Origin: Alphaproteobacteria bacterium | Lineage (GTDB): Bacteria > Pseudomonadota > Alphaproteobacteria > Geminicoccales > Geminicoccaceae | NCBI GenBank assembly: GCA_030431615.1 | Contig: JAUIID010000013.1 | Span: forward strand, 1 to 46,969 | Direction of reading: 5' to 3' | DNA: 46,969 nucleotides | Shown here: piece by piece, positions 14,842 through 24,112 of the stretch | Position numbering within the stretch: position 1 is the first letter of the stretch | How the letters are laid out: each line of letters opens with the position of its first letter | Translations under genes and position numbers: made by a program | Notes under the pieces: generated by a model | What the model saw: the letters and a program-made list of their open reading frames with translations, nothing else | What the model was told of the DNA's origin: nothing | Database searches by the model: none

Positions 14842-16401
14842 TCAGAAGAGGCGGGCGAAGGCCAGGGCGACCGTCCGCGGCGACGGTGCCTCGAGCAGCC
14901 CGGTGAAGACCGCCACGGCGAGGATCAGGGCGAGCATGGCGAGCGCATGGGTATAGTGTGAAAGCGCCCCCTGCAACTGCCCGCTGATCCCGGCCGGCGC
15001 CGGCGCGACGATCCCCTGACGCGTCCAGCTCTGGCGGTGCGGATGGAACAGGACCCAGGTCTTGACCATGGCGCCATAGACCTGGCTGTAGAGGATGAGC
15101 AGCGGGAAGAGCGTGCCGATGCGGTCGCGCATGCCGAGCAGCAGGAGCGACTGCAGGAGGCGCGTGGTCATGACCCAGATGCCGTAGGCGTAGAGCACGA
15201 CGGGGCCGGTGGCGAGGGTGAGCGCCAGGGCGGAGAGCGGCAGCAGCAGCGGCGTCCACATCGAGATGCGCTGGTCGATCAGGCACCACCAGGGAAAGAG
15301 ACCGACCCGCCGCGGCCCGAGGGCTATGGCCCGGCCGCTGGCGCGCAGCATGTTGCCGAACCAGCGGCGCATCAGCCGGGTGGTAGCGACCAAAAAGCGC
15401 CCGTCCGGCGGGTCCTCGAGGGTGAGGATGCGCACGTCCGGGACATAGAGCATGTCCCAGTTGCGCTGCAGCAGCCAGAACCAGGTCGACTTGTCGTCGC
15501 CGGTCAAGAGCGGGATCCGCCCGAGGCGCCAGTGCTCGATGCTGTCGTCGCGCAGCGTGGCGATGAAGGTGGGATCGATGGCGATCCGCACCCGAAAGAA
15601 GGACATCCGCCCGGTGAGCGTCAGGAGCTTGCGCGACAGGCCCATGGAGCACATCAGAAGCTGCCGCTGGGCGAAGCGCAGCATGTACCACTGGCGCAGC
15701 AGGGCACCGCTCTGGATGATGGGCTCCTCGTCGGTGGTGAGCGCACCGATCTCGGGCAGCAGGCGGAAGAACGGCAGGCACCGCTCGAACGTGCCCGGCA
15801 TCAGCACGGTGTCGCCGTCGACGAGGGCCACGACCGCATCGTTGGCCGGCCGGCTGCGGGCGACGGCACGGAGCGCCACGGCAAGGCTGTGCCGCTTGCC
15901 CATGGCCGGGGTGCGCACGAAGATCAGACGGACATGCGCGGGCGGCGCCATCGAGTAGAAGAGCTGCTTGATGAAGCGCTGGTCGGCCATCTCGATCACC
16001 GAGGCCACGATCACCGCCGGGCCGTCGTGCCGGCAGGCCTCGGCGATGGCACCCCGATAGACGGTGGCGGTGGTCTCGGCCCGGATGCGAAAGCTGGTGA
16101 CGATGATGAAGACCTCGGGGCCCGTTCGCCCTGCGTCGGCGCTGTTGGCACCGGCGCTGGTCGCCTCGGCGCCCTCCTCGGCTGGCGCCGGCCGCAGGGC
16201 CAGGGCCCGCCGGCGCAGGCCGGGGAACGCGATCCGCTTGTAGTACTGGGCCCGCAGGAAGTGCACCGCACCCCAGCCATAGCGCCAGATGCCGATCACC
16301 CCGATCACCACGAAGAACGGCTGGTTGGCCGGGTCGAGCAGATCCTGCGGCGCATGCAGCACGAGGGCCGTCAGGGCCATGAGGTAGAGAATGAGGAACA
16401 T
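14842..16401 (-). CDS. Membrane family-2 glycosyltransferase (Alg8-like polysaccharide synthase)
   Basis: This 519-residue protein has two N-terminal hydrophobic segments. The GT-A domain carries VDGD (194-197, the DxD site), TGDD (300-303, the catalytic-base region) and RLMRRW (342-347, in the place of the QxxRW motif). Several C-terminal membrane helices follow. Length and order match Alg8-type processive synthases. With the PilZ/HlyD gene downstream it should form a c-di-GMP-activated exopolysaccharide synthase. The ATG at 16401 is chosen because it begins the first membrane helix; upstream residues are basic and low-complexity. A GGTTAACC palindrome lies at 16489-16496 in the shared upstream region. 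Confidence 0.87.
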   Translation of the reverse strand: MFLILYLMALTALVLHAPQDLLDPANQPFFVVIGVIGIWRYGWGAVHFLRAQYYKRIAFPGLRRRALALRPAPAEEGAEATSAGANSADAGRTGPEVFIIVTSFRIRAETTATVYRGAIAEACRHDGPAVIVASVIEMADQRFIKQLFYSMAPPAHVRLIFVRTPAMGKRHSLAVALRAVARSRPANDAVVALVDGDTVLMPGTFERCLPFFRLLPEIGALTTDEEPIIQSGALLRQWYMLRFAQRQLLMCSMGLSRKLLTLTGRMSFFRVRIAIDPTFIATLRDDSIEHWRLGRIPLLTGDDKSTWFWLLQRNWDMLYVPDVRILTLEDPPDGRFLVATTRLMRRWFGNMLRASGRAIALGPRRVGLFPWWCLIDQRISMWTPLLLPLSALALTLATGPVVLYAYGIWVMTTRLLQSLLLLGMRDRIGTLFPLLILYSQVYGAMVKTWVLFHPHRQSWTRQGIVAPAPAGISGQLQGALSHYTHALAMLALILAVAVFTGLLEAPSPRTVALAFARLF

Positions 16402-16652
16402 CAGGGTCGGTCGTCGCCTCGATCGCCGGAACGGCGGCCATTCCGCCGTGCGGGGAACGACCCGCGCGGATCGATCATAGAACGAAAGGGTTAACCGTTT
16501 CCGCACGCGCTGCCGGACTGCGATAGCCGCAAGGCGGCCGGGCGACAAGCGCCCATAGGAGCACCCTGCCCATCGGGCGCCCTTTCGCTTCCGGCCGGGC
16601 GCCGGTAGTCTCGCCGGTGAGGGCGGCTCCACAACACCGGTGGCGAAGCGAC

Positions 16653-17339
16653 ATGAACAGCGGCAAGCGCATCCTGATCGTCGATGATGACGAGGCTTTC
16701 CGCGGCGAGCTGGCTGAGCAACTCGGCCTGCACGAGAGCTGCGAGGTGTTGCAGGCCGGCACCGGCAAGGAGGGCCTGGAGCTCGCCAAGGCCCACCCGC
16801 TCGATGCGCTGATCCTCGACGTCGGCCTGCCGGACACGGACGGTCGCGACCTCTGCCGGCTGATCCGCAAGGCCGGGATCAAGGCGCCGGTGATCATGCT
16901 GACCGGCCACGACAGCGACGCCGACACGATCCTCGGGCTGGACAGCGGCGCCAACGACTATGTCGGCAAGCCGGTGCGGCTCGGCGTGCTGATGGCGCGC
17001 CTGCGGGCCCAGCTCCGGCAGTTCGAGCTCTCCGACGATGCCACCTTCCAGATCGGGCCCTATGCCTTCAAGCCGGCGGCGAAGATGCTGGTGACGGCTG
17101 CCGACAAGAAGATCCATCTGACCGAGAAGGAAACCGCGATCCTGAAGTACCTTTTCCGGGTGGGCGATCGGCCGGTAGCCCGCGACACGCTGCTCGACGA
17201 GGTCTGGGGCTACAACGCGACCGTGACGACGCATACGCTGGAGACGCACATCTACCGCCTCAGGCAGAAGATCGAGCCGATAGCCGGCGAGAACACGCTG
17301 CTCTTGACCGAGCCGGGCGGCTATCGGCTGGTGCGCTGA
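16653..17339 (+). CDS. OmpR/PhoB-family response regulator
   Basis: The 228-residue regulator has a receiver domain with acidic pocket DDD (11-13), phosphoacceptor Asp56 in LILDVGLPD, MLTGHD and the conserved Lys in VGKPV. A C-terminal winged helix (LTEKETAILKYLF, VTTHTLETHIYRLRQKIE, LLTEPGGYRLVR) binds DNA. The ATG at 16653 gives a normal N-terminus. No histidine kinase is adjacent, so the partner must be encoded elsewhere. It could control the divergent polysaccharide genes or the downstream ATP-grasp operon, but nothing in the sequence proves either. Confidence 0.93.
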   Translation: MNSGKRILIVDDDEAFRGELAEQLGLHESCEVLQAGTGKEGLELAKAHPLDALILDVGLPDTDGRDLCRLIRKAGIKAPVIMLTGHDSDADTILGLDSGANDYVGKPVRLGVLMARLRAQLRQFELSDDATFQIGPYAFKPAAKMLVTAADKKIHLTEKETAILKYLFRVGDRPVARDTLLDEVWGYNATVTTHTLETHIYRLRQKIEPIAGENTLLLTEPGGYRLVR

Positions 17340-17380
17340 CCGGCAATTCGGCCCGAGCGGCGGTCGCGATCGCGTCGGAG

Positions 17381-17431
17381 TTGCCCAATAGTTGGGCAAG
17401 ATTGACAGCCCCGCGACGGGCTTGCCATGTT
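17381..17431 (+). promoter_or_regulatory. Perfect 8-bp palindrome followed by a promoter-like sequence
   Basis: TTGCCCAATAGTTGGGCAA (17381-17399) is a perfect 8-bp inverted repeat around TAG. It is followed at once by TTGACA (17402-17407) and, 18 bp later, CATGTT (17426-17431). The site lies between the response regulator and the ATP-grasp gene and could be an operator for the latter. No T-run follows, so a terminator is less likely. Confidence 0.45.
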
Positions 17432-17481
17432 CGTCGAACCCGAGCACCACAGGACGGCGGTGCAGCGAGGAGGGGACGGCA

Positions 17482-18957
17482 ATGTTCGACGAGATGCACG
17501 GGCTCGACGCCAGCTGCCGGCCGGCCTACGCGGTGGTCGAGGACTGGCTGAGCCGGACACCGCCGGAATTCCTCGCCCGCAAGGAGCGGGAGGCCGAGGC
17601 GCTCTTTCGCAAGATCGGCATCACCTTCGCCGTCTATACCGAGGGTGGCGACCCCGAGCGGCTGATCCCCTTCGACATCATCCCGCGCGTGCTGGATGCG
17701 GGCGAGTGGGACCTTCTGGCCAGCGGCCTCGAGCAGCGGGTCAAGGCGCTCAACCGCTTTGTCCAGGACATGTATCACGGCCGCGAGATCATTCGCGCCG
17801 GAACCGTGCCGGAGCGGCTGATCGAGGGCAATCCGTGCTTCGAGCGGAAGATGGTCGGCGTCGACGTGCCGGCCGGCGTCTACAACCACATCGCCGGCAT
17901 CGACATGGTGCGCACCGGGCCGGACGAGTTCTACGTGCTGGAGGACAACTGCCGCACACCTTCCGGGGTCTCCTACATGCTGGAGAACCGCGAGGTGATG
18001 ATGCGCCTCTTCCCGGACCTCTTCGCCCGGCAGGCGATCCAGCCGGTCTCGCACTACCCCGAGGAGCTGCTCGCCACCCTGCAGAGCGTCGCACCGCCGA
18101 ACTGCCCGGGCGACCCGGTCGTGGCCCTGCTGACCCCCGGCTTCTACAACAGCGCCTATTATGAGCACTCGTTCCTCGCCGACGAAATGGGCGTCGAGCT
18201 GGTCGAGGGGCAGGATCTCGTCGTCCAGAACGGCGTCGTCATGATGCGCACGACCGAAGGCCCGAAGCGGGTCGACGTCATCTATCGCCGGATCGACGAC
18301 GCCTTCCTCGACCCCCTGGCCTTCAATCCCGATTCGGCGCTCGGCGTGCCCGGGCTCTTCGAGGCTTATTGCCAGGGCAATGTCACGCTCGCCAACGCGG
18401 TGGGCTCGGGCATCTGCGACGACAAGGCGATCTACACCTACGTGCCGGACATGGTCCGCTTCTATCTGGGCGAGACGCCGATCCTGAACAACGTGCCGAC
18501 CTGGCGCTGCGCCGAGGCGGACGATCTGGCCTACGTGCTCGACCACATGGCCGAGCTGGTGATCAAGGCGGTGCACGGCTCGGGCGGGTACGGCATGCTG
18601 GTCGGCCCCCATGCAAGCAAGGCCGACATCGAGGAGTTCCGCGCCAAGCTCAAGGCGAAGCCGCACGACTACATCGCCCAGCCGACGCTCGCCCTCTCGA
18701 CCTGCCCGACCTTCGTCGCCAACGGCGTCGCCCCCCGCCACGTCGACCTTCGGCCCTTCGTGCTGCTCGGCGGCGACGCCGTGCGCATAGCGCCGGGCGG
18801 GCTCACTCGGGTCGCCCTGAAGGACGGCTCGCTGGTGGTCAACTCCTCCCAGGGCGGCGGGACCAAGGACACCTGGGTGCTGGCGCCGGCTGCCCAGACA
18901 CAAAGCCAGAGCCAGTCGCAATGGCAGGCACCGAGACAGCCGGTGGCGGAGGGCTGA
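17482..18957 (+). CDS. Circularly permuted ATP-grasp protein (DUF404/DUF407 type)
   Basis: This 491-residue member of the circularly permuted type 2 ATP-grasp family has the hallmark runs NRFVQDMYHGREII, GIDMVRTGPDEFYVLEDN, CRTPSGVSYMLENR, VIKAVHGSGGYGMLVGP and RHVDLRPFVLLGG. The family is thought to make amide or peptide bonds and is nearly always beside an alpha-E protein, as here. A Gln/Ser-rich tail follows the conserved region. The ATG at 17482 has GAGGAGGGG upstream. The transglutaminase and proteasome-like protease genes often found in such clusters are absent. Confidence 0.92.
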   Translation: MFDEMHGLDASCRPAYAVVEDWLSRTPPEFLARKEREAEALFRKIGITFAVYTEGGDPERLIPFDIIPRVLDAGEWDLLASGLEQRVKALNRFVQDMYHGREIIRAGTVPERLIEGNPCFERKMVGVDVPAGVYNHIAGIDMVRTGPDEFYVLEDNCRTPSGVSYMLENREVMMRLFPDLFARQAIQPVSHYPEELLATLQSVAPPNCPGDPVVALLTPGFYNSAYYEHSFLADEMGVELVEGQDLVVQNGVVMMRTTEGPKRVDVIYRRIDDAFLDPLAFNPDSALGVPGLFEAYCQGNVTLANAVGSGICDDKAIYTYVPDMVRFYLGETPILNNVPTWRCAEADDLAYVLDHMAELVIKAVHGSGGYGMLVGPHASKADIEEFRAKLKAKPHDYIAQPTLALSTCPTFVANGVAPRHVDLRPFVLLGGDAVRIAPGGLTRVALKDGSLVVNSSQGGGTKDTWVLAPAAQTQSQSQSQWQAPRQPVAEG

Positions 18958-18961
18958 AGGG

Positions 18962-19900
18962 ATGCTCAGTCGCACCGCCAGCAACCTCTTCTGGCTCTCC
19001 CGCTCGATCGAGCGCATGGACTATGTCGCCCGGCTGCTCGATGTGGCCCAGCGCATGTCGGTCCTGGCGAACCCCAACAGCCTCAATGAGTGGCACTCCG
19101 CGCTCATCGCCGCCGGCTGCGAGACGCCTTTCTTCGAGCTGCACGAACGCTCCGACGAGGCCGCTGTCCTTCACTATCTCATTCGCGATCGGCGCAACCC
19201 GTCGAGCATCATGAGCTGCCTCGTCCAGGCGCGGAACAATGCCCGGGCCGTCCGGGCAGCCCTGACACTCGACGTCTGGGAGGCGATTAACGGCGCATAC
19301 CTCGAATCTCGGGAGTTCGACGAGGAGACCTTCTCCTCGGACAATTTCAGCACCTTCGTCGACTGGGTGAAGCGCCAGGCGCTGCTCTTCAACGGCGCCT
19401 ACAGCAACACGCTGCTGCGGACCGAGAACTTCAACTTCCTCAGGCTCGGCACCTTCCTCGAGCGGGCCGACAACACGGCGCGCATCCTCGACGTCAAGTA
19501 CCATGTCCTCTTGCCGAGCTTCGAGCAGGTCGGCGGCAGCCTCGACTACTACCAGTGGGCGGCGATTCTGCGCTCTGTTTCGGCCCGGCGCAGCTACCAC
19601 GTGCTCTACAAGGGCCGGGTGGTGCCCTGGCAGGTGGTCGAGATGCTGATCCTCCGACCGGAAATGCCGCGCTCGCTGCGCTCGTGCTACGAGCAAGTGC
19701 TGGAGAATCTCGATGTCCTGGCCCAGCGCCATGGCGGCCGCGCCGGCGAGGCACACCGGCTCGCCGGCGAGATGCACGCCCGGCTCCGCTACAGCCGCAT
19801 CGACGACATCTTCCAGCGCGGCCTGCACGAGTTCCTGACCGACACCATCGACCGGACGGGGGTGATCGGCGAGGAGATCCAGAAGTTCTACCTGGGCTGA
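18962..19900 (+). CDS. Alpha-E domain protein (DUF403)
   Basis: This 312-residue, mostly helical protein opens with the family signature MLSRTASNLFWLSRSIERMDYVARLLD and contains NFLRLGTFLERADNTARILDVKY. It accompanies circularly permuted ATP-grasp proteins in many bacteria, and its biochemical role is not established. It starts 4 bp after the ATP-grasp stop and is clearly in the same operon. Confidence 0.93.
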   Translation: MLSRTASNLFWLSRSIERMDYVARLLDVAQRMSVLANPNSLNEWHSALIAAGCETPFFELHERSDEAAVLHYLIRDRRNPSSIMSCLVQARNNARAVRAALTLDVWEAINGAYLESREFDEETFSSDNFSTFVDWVKRQALLFNGAYSNTLLRTENFNFLRLGTFLERADNTARILDVKYHVLLPSFEQVGGSLDYYQWAAILRSVSARRSYHVLYKGRVVPWQVVEMLILRPEMPRSLRSCYEQVLENLDVLAQRHGGRAGEAHRLAGEMHARLRYSRIDDIFQRGLHEFLTDTIDRTGVIGEEIQKFYLG

Positions 19901-19919
19901 GTCGCAGGAACCCCACCCG

Positions 19920-20552
19920 ATGCCTCTGACCCTCTACGGCGAGCCCGGCTGGGGCTCGGCGATCGTCGAGCTGCAGCTCGGCTGGTACGGGCTCGACTAT
20001 CGCTTCGAGCTGGTGGGTGACCTCGTCCGCTCGGCAGAGAGCCGGGCGGCGCTGATGCCGGTCAATCCGCTGGCGCAGGTGCCGACACTGGTCCTGGAGG
20101 ATGGCCGGGTGATGACCGAGAGTGCTGCAATCACGCTGTTCCTGGCCGACCGCAGCGGGCTCGACGACCTGGTACCCGGTGCCGCGGCCGCCGAGCGTGC
20201 GGACTTCCTCCGGTGGCTGGTCTTCTTCGTCGCCAGCATCTACCCGACCTACACCTTTGGCGACGACCCGGCACGGTTCGTGCCGGAGCCCGCCGGGCAG
20301 GAGGGGTTCAGGCTGGCGGTCGACGCCTGGCGCGAGCGGCTCTACCGGGTCGCCGAGACGGCGGCGGGCAGCCCCTGGTTCCTGGGCGAGCGGTTCTCGG
20401 CACTCGACATCTACGCGGCCGTGCTCTCCCGCTGGGAGCCCGGTCCCGAGTGGTTCCGGACGGAGGCGCCGAAGCTTGCGGCGAGCGGGGCGGCAACCCG
20501 CCGCCTGCCGGCGCTCGCCGCCATCGCCCGGCGCAACTTCCCGGACGCCTGA
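19920..20552 (+). CDS. Glutathione S-transferase family protein
   Basis: This 210-residue protein has a thioredoxin-like N-terminal domain (MPLTLYGEPGWGSAIVELQLGWYGLDY, with VPTLVLEDGRVMTESAAITLFLADR as the glutathione-binding beta-beta-alpha part) and an all-helical C-terminal domain (SPWFLGERFSALDIYAAVL). It starts 19 bp after the alpha-E gene and probably shares its transcript. This is not a usual member of ATP-grasp/alpha-E clusters. The substrate is unknown. Its stop lies 7 bp from the stop of the convergent PLP-enzyme gene. Confidence 0.9.
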   Translation: MPLTLYGEPGWGSAIVELQLGWYGLDYRFELVGDLVRSAESRAALMPVNPLAQVPTLVLEDGRVMTESAAITLFLADRSGLDDLVPGAAAAERADFLRWLVFFVASIYPTYTFGDDPARFVPEPAGQEGFRLAVDAWRERLYRVAETAAGSPWFLGERFSALDIYAAVLSRWEPGPEWFRTEAPKLAASGAATRRLPALAAIARRNFPDA

Positions 20553-20559
20553 CGGGCGT

Positions 20560-21645
20560 TCAGCGCAGCTTGCCGCGGGCGGCGACCGGGAGCGTGCCGG
20601 TGATCTCGCCGCCGCGCACCGTCACCAGCTCGTCCACCATGTTGACGACGACGCAGACGTGGTTGGGAATGATGCTGACGGTCTCGCCGATGCCGGGCTT
20701 CGGGTCGCAGGCCGCTAGGTCGAGCATGCCGTGCTCCTCCGCGAAGCCCTTGATCCGGGCCTTGGGGTACTCGCGGATCAGCCCATGGCCGTCGAGCCCG
20801 CCGCCGGTATCGCTGGTAAGCGTCTTCGAGCCGGAGTCGAGGATGCCGCGCTCGGAACCGGCGCGGCTGACCACGGTGGCGTAGACGGCGAGCGCGCAGT
20901 CTTCGAGCGTGGCGGCGCCGCATGCCATCATCATCCGGTCGTTGAAGATCGAGGTGCCGGAACGATGCTCGGTGGCACCCTTGATGCGGCCGAGATTGCG
21001 AAGATTGGGGGTGCCGCCGGTCGAGACGATGCCTGCCTCGAGCCCGTGCTCGCGCAGGCCTTCCTTGACCTCGTCGAGGAACTTCTGGCTCTCCGCCTGC
21101 CGGTCCTCGGGGGCGTAGAGCAAAAGGCCGCCGAAGCGCAGCCCGTCATGGCCGGCAATGCGGCGGGCGAGGGCGATCGCCTCGGCTGGCGTCTCGACCC
21201 CGGCCCGCTCGCGGCCGGTGTCGCATTCCACCAGCACCTCGAGCTCGCGCCCGGCCAGGCGTGCCGCATCGACATAGCCGTCGGCGGCAACGGGATTGTC
21301 GCAGCACGGTCGCACCGTGACCCCGGTGCGCAGGAGCCGGCCGAGCCGCTCCATCTTCTCTGTCCCGATCACGTTGTAGCTGATCAGGATGTCGTCGAGC
21401 CCGGCCGCCGCCATGACCTCGGCCTCGCCGAGCTTCTGGCAGGTGATGCCCCTGGCTCCGCGGTCGCGCTGCAGGGCGGCGAGCACCGGCGACTTGTGCG
21501 TCTTGATGTGTGGCCGGTTCCGCAGGCCCACAGCGTCGCAGGCCTGCTGCAGCCGGTGGATGTTCCGCTCGACGACGTCGAGATCGATCACGACGGCGGG
21601 CGTGCCGTATTCCCTGGCGATGGCGGCGGCGAGCGGGGAGGTCAT
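20560..21645 (-). CDS. D-serine dehydratase / D-threonine aldolase-fold PLP enzyme
   Basis: This 361-residue protein has the alanine-racemase-like N-terminal barrel (PAVVIDLDVVERNIHRLQ). The PLP lysine is Lys48 in RPHIKTHKSP, followed by CQKLGEAEVMAAAGLDDILI and STGGTPNL. The metal site is NHVC: His329 and Cys331. A His/Cys pair is the zinc site of eukaryotic-type D-serine dehydratase, whereas bacterial D-threonine aldolases usually have His/Asp, so dehydratase-type chemistry is suggested but not proven. The start MTSPLAAAIAREY at 21645 is preferred over a TTG at 21660. It lies 46 bp after the creatininase-family gene on the same strand. Confidence 0.88.
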   Translation of the reverse strand: MTSPLAAAIAREYGTPAVVIDLDVVERNIHRLQQACDAVGLRNRPHIKTHKSPVLAALQRDRGARGITCQKLGEAEVMAAAGLDDILISYNVIGTEKMERLGRLLRTGVTVRPCCDNPVAADGYVDAARLAGRELEVLVECDTGRERAGVETPAEAIALARRIAGHDGLRFGGLLLYAPEDRQAESQKFLDEVKEGLREHGLEAGIVSTGGTPNLRNLGRIKGATEHRSGTSIFNDRMMMACGAATLEDCALAVYATVVSRAGSERGILDSGSKTLTSDTGGGLDGHGLIREYPKARIKGFAEEHGMLDLAACDPKPGIGETVSIIPNHVCVVVNMVDELVTVRGGEITGTLPVAARGKLR

Positions 21646-21691
21646 GGGTGGCACTTTCAAAGTTGCAGTTGCGTGACAGGAATTGCGATCG

Positions 21692-22435
21692 TCAGGCCCA
21701 GGGCTCGCCGGCGGCGAGCCGCTCGGCGAGTGCCGTGGCGGCTGCCTCGATCAGGCGCTCGCCCTTCGCAGCCGTCGCCCGGCGGGCATCGCCGATGACG
21801 CCGCTGGCCGAGAGCTCGGCAAAGGAGCGCCAGCGGTGCAAGGGTGACGCCAGGGCCGATCCCCGCTCCGGCATCGGGCCTGTGGCTTCGCCGAGGCGGG
21901 CGGTATCGACGGATTGCGGGCGCAGCGCCAGCATCATCGAGGTCTCGGCCTCGCCGGCATGCAGCACGCCCGGCTGGTCCTCGAGATGTGGCGCCATTGC
22001 CGCTTCGGCGAGCTGGAAATAGGTGGTGACGGCAAGCTCCAGCCCGCTGCCCTGGCTGAGTTCGGCGCTCATGGCGTTGAGTGCCGTCATGTTGCCGCCA
22101 TGCCCGTTGACGATCACCACCCGGGCGAAGCCGGCGCGGCGTATCGAGGCGAGCAGGTCGGCGAGCAGCGCCTGGTAGGTGGCGAGCCGAAGCGTGAAGC
22201 TGCCGCCGAAGCTCATGTGGTGCTCGGCGAGGCCGGCCCAGAGCGTCGGCGCGACGACGCCCTCGATGCGCAGCGCCGCCCGGCGGCAGACCTCGGCGAC
22301 CAGCAGCGCGTCGGTGCCGGTCGCCATGTGCGGGCCGTGCTGCTCGGTGGACGCGACCGGCAGGAGCACGATGGCACCGGCCCCGGCGCGCTCGTTCAGC
22401 GCCGTCGCCGTCAGATGCCGCCACTCGACCTCCAT
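21692..22435 (-). CDS. Creatininase-family amidohydrolase
   Basis: This 247-residue metal-dependent hydrolase shows the family motifs LLPVASTEQHGPHMATGTDALL (metal-binding Glu, His and Asp), VIVNGHGGNMTAL and AGEAETSMML. The family includes creatinine amidohydrolase and related amide-bond hydrolases, and the substrate here is open. The ATG at 22435 follows AGGAAGGAAC. It is divergent from the M81 peptidase gene with only 74 bp between starts, which implies a shared control region. Confidence 0.9.
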   Translation of the reverse strand: MEVEWRHLTATALNERAGAGAIVLLPVASTEQHGPHMATGTDALLVAEVCRRAALRIEGVVAPTLWAGLAEHHMSFGGSFTLRLATYQALLADLLASIRRAGFARVVIVNGHGGNMTALNAMSAELSQGSGLELAVTTYFQLAEAAMAPHLEDQPGVLHAGEAETSMMLALRPQSVDTARLGEATGPMPERGSALASPLHRWRSFAELSASGVIGDARRATAAKGERLIEAAATALAERLAAGEPWA

Positions 22436-22509
22436 GCCCGTTCCTTCCTTTCGCGGCTTGCGCCGGCGTCCCACCCGCGCGAACTTGGGCGCAACGTAGC
22501 GCTGGAATA

Positions 22510-23994
22510 ATGCTCATGCGACTCTTCACAGCCTCCCTTGCCACCGAATCGAACTCGTTCTCGCCGATCCCCACCGATCGGCGGAGCTTCGAGGAGTGCG
22601 TCTATTTCCGCCCGGGCGAGCACCCCGACCGGCCGACCCATTCCACCGCCTCCCTGTGGGTGGCGCGCAACCGCGCGGCCCAGGAAGGTTTCGAGCTCAT
22701 CGAGGGCTCCTGCTTCTGGGCCGAGCCCTCCGCACCGGTGGTCCAGGCAGACTGGGAATCGATGCGCGACGAGATCCTGGCGCAGCTCGAGGCGGCGCTG
22801 CCGGTCGACGGCGTGTTGCTGGGCCTGCACGGGGCGATGCTGGCGCAGGGCTGCGATGACTGCGAGGGCGAGCTGATCGAGCGGGTCCGCGAACTCGTTG
22901 GGCCCGAGGCGGTGATCGGCGTGGAGTTCGACCCGCACTGCCACCTGACCGAGCGGCGGGTCAGGAACGCCAATGTCATCATCCTCTTCAAGGAATACCC
23001 GCACACCGACTTCGTCGAGCGGGCGGAGGAGCTGGTGAGCATCGTGACCCGCACGATCCGTGGCGAGGTCCACCCGGTGATGTCGCTTTACGATTGCCGT
23101 ATGGACGACCTCTTCCCGACGACGCGCGAGCCGGCCCGCTCGTTCGTGGCGAAGATGAAGGTGCACGAGGCCCGGCCCGAGGTGCTCTCGGTGTCCCTGG
23201 CGCACGGCTTCACGCAGGGCGACGTGGCGGACCAGGGGGCTCGGGTGCTGGTCGTTACCGACGACGCCAAGACCAAGGGCGATGCCCTGGCGCTCGAGCT
23301 CGGCGACGAGGTGCGCGCCCGGCGCGGCACCTGGCGCCCCCCGCACTGCTCGATCGACGAGGCGATCGACTTCGCCTATGCGGCGGAGGAAGGCCCCGTC
23401 GTCGTGGCCGACCCGTCCGACAATGCCGGCGGCGGGGCGGCATCGGACAATACCAACGTCTTGCGGCGGCTGCTCGATCGCGGCTGCGGCGATGCCGCGA
23501 TCGGGCCGTTCTGGGACCCGTTCGCCGTCGCCATCTGCCATACCAAGGAGATCGGCTCGACCTTTCCGCTGCGCTTCGGCGGCAAGGCTTCGGCAGCCTC
23601 CGGGGCGCCGGTGGATGCCGAGGTGACGCTCATCGGGCTGAAACGCGAGGGCTGGCAGTCATTCGGCACCGCCAAGGTCGCGTTCGGCGATGCCGCCGGC
23701 ATTCGCATCACGACGGCCGGCGGCAGCGTCGACGTGACGCTGATCAGCAACCGTACCCAGGCGCTCGGCACCGAGATCTTCAGCGATGTCGGCATCGATC
23801 TCGGCAGCAAGCGCTATATCGGGGTGAAGTCGACGCACCATTTCCATGCGGCCTACGGGCCGATTGCCAGCGAGGTGATCTACTGCGACGGCCTCGGGCC
23901 TTCGCCACTCGATTCCCGGCGCTATCCCTATCGCAAGATCAGCCGGCCCCACTGGCCGCACGACGAGCTGCCGCCGGGGCGTTTTCTCGTCTGA
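22510..23994 (+). CDS. M81-family metallopeptidase (MlrC-like)
   Basis: The 494-residue protein matches the microcystin LR degradation protein C family. It begins MRLFTASLATESNSFSPIPT and contains LLGLHGAMLAQGCDDCEGELIERVRE, VIGVEFDPHCHLTE, VVVADPSDNAGGGAASDNT and VKSTHHFHAAYGPIAS. MlrC removes end residues from linear microcystin products, but most family members sit in unrelated catabolic clusters. It lies upstream of, and in line with, a dipeptide-type importer, which suggests it acts on an imported peptide-like compound. An ATG at 22516 is an equally good start. Confidence 0.92.
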   Translation: MLMRLFTASLATESNSFSPIPTDRRSFEECVYFRPGEHPDRPTHSTASLWVARNRAAQEGFELIEGSCFWAEPSAPVVQADWESMRDEILAQLEAALPVDGVLLGLHGAMLAQGCDDCEGELIERVRELVGPEAVIGVEFDPHCHLTERRVRNANVIILFKEYPHTDFVERAEELVSIVTRTIRGEVHPVMSLYDCRMDDLFPTTREPARSFVAKMKVHEARPEVLSVSLAHGFTQGDVADQGARVLVVTDDAKTKGDALALELGDEVRARRGTWRPPHCSIDEAIDFAYAAEEGPVVVADPSDNAGGGAASDNTNVLRRLLDRGCGDAAIGPFWDPFAVAICHTKEIGSTFPLRFGGKASAASGAPVDAEVTLIGLKREGWQSFGTAKVAFGDAAGIRITTAGGSVDVTLISNRTQALGTEIFSDVGIDLGSKRYIGVKSTHHFHAAYGPIASEVIYCDGLGPSPLDSRRYPYRKISRPHWPHDELPPGRFLV

Positions 23995-24112
23995 AGTGAC
24001 GAAATCGGATTTGGGGCTTTCGCCCGAGCGGAAATTCGGAAATCATGACCGTCACAGGCCGCGGTGCGGCAGGGTACGGCCAACCACAATAACCGGAGAG
24101 GGAACGGCACCG

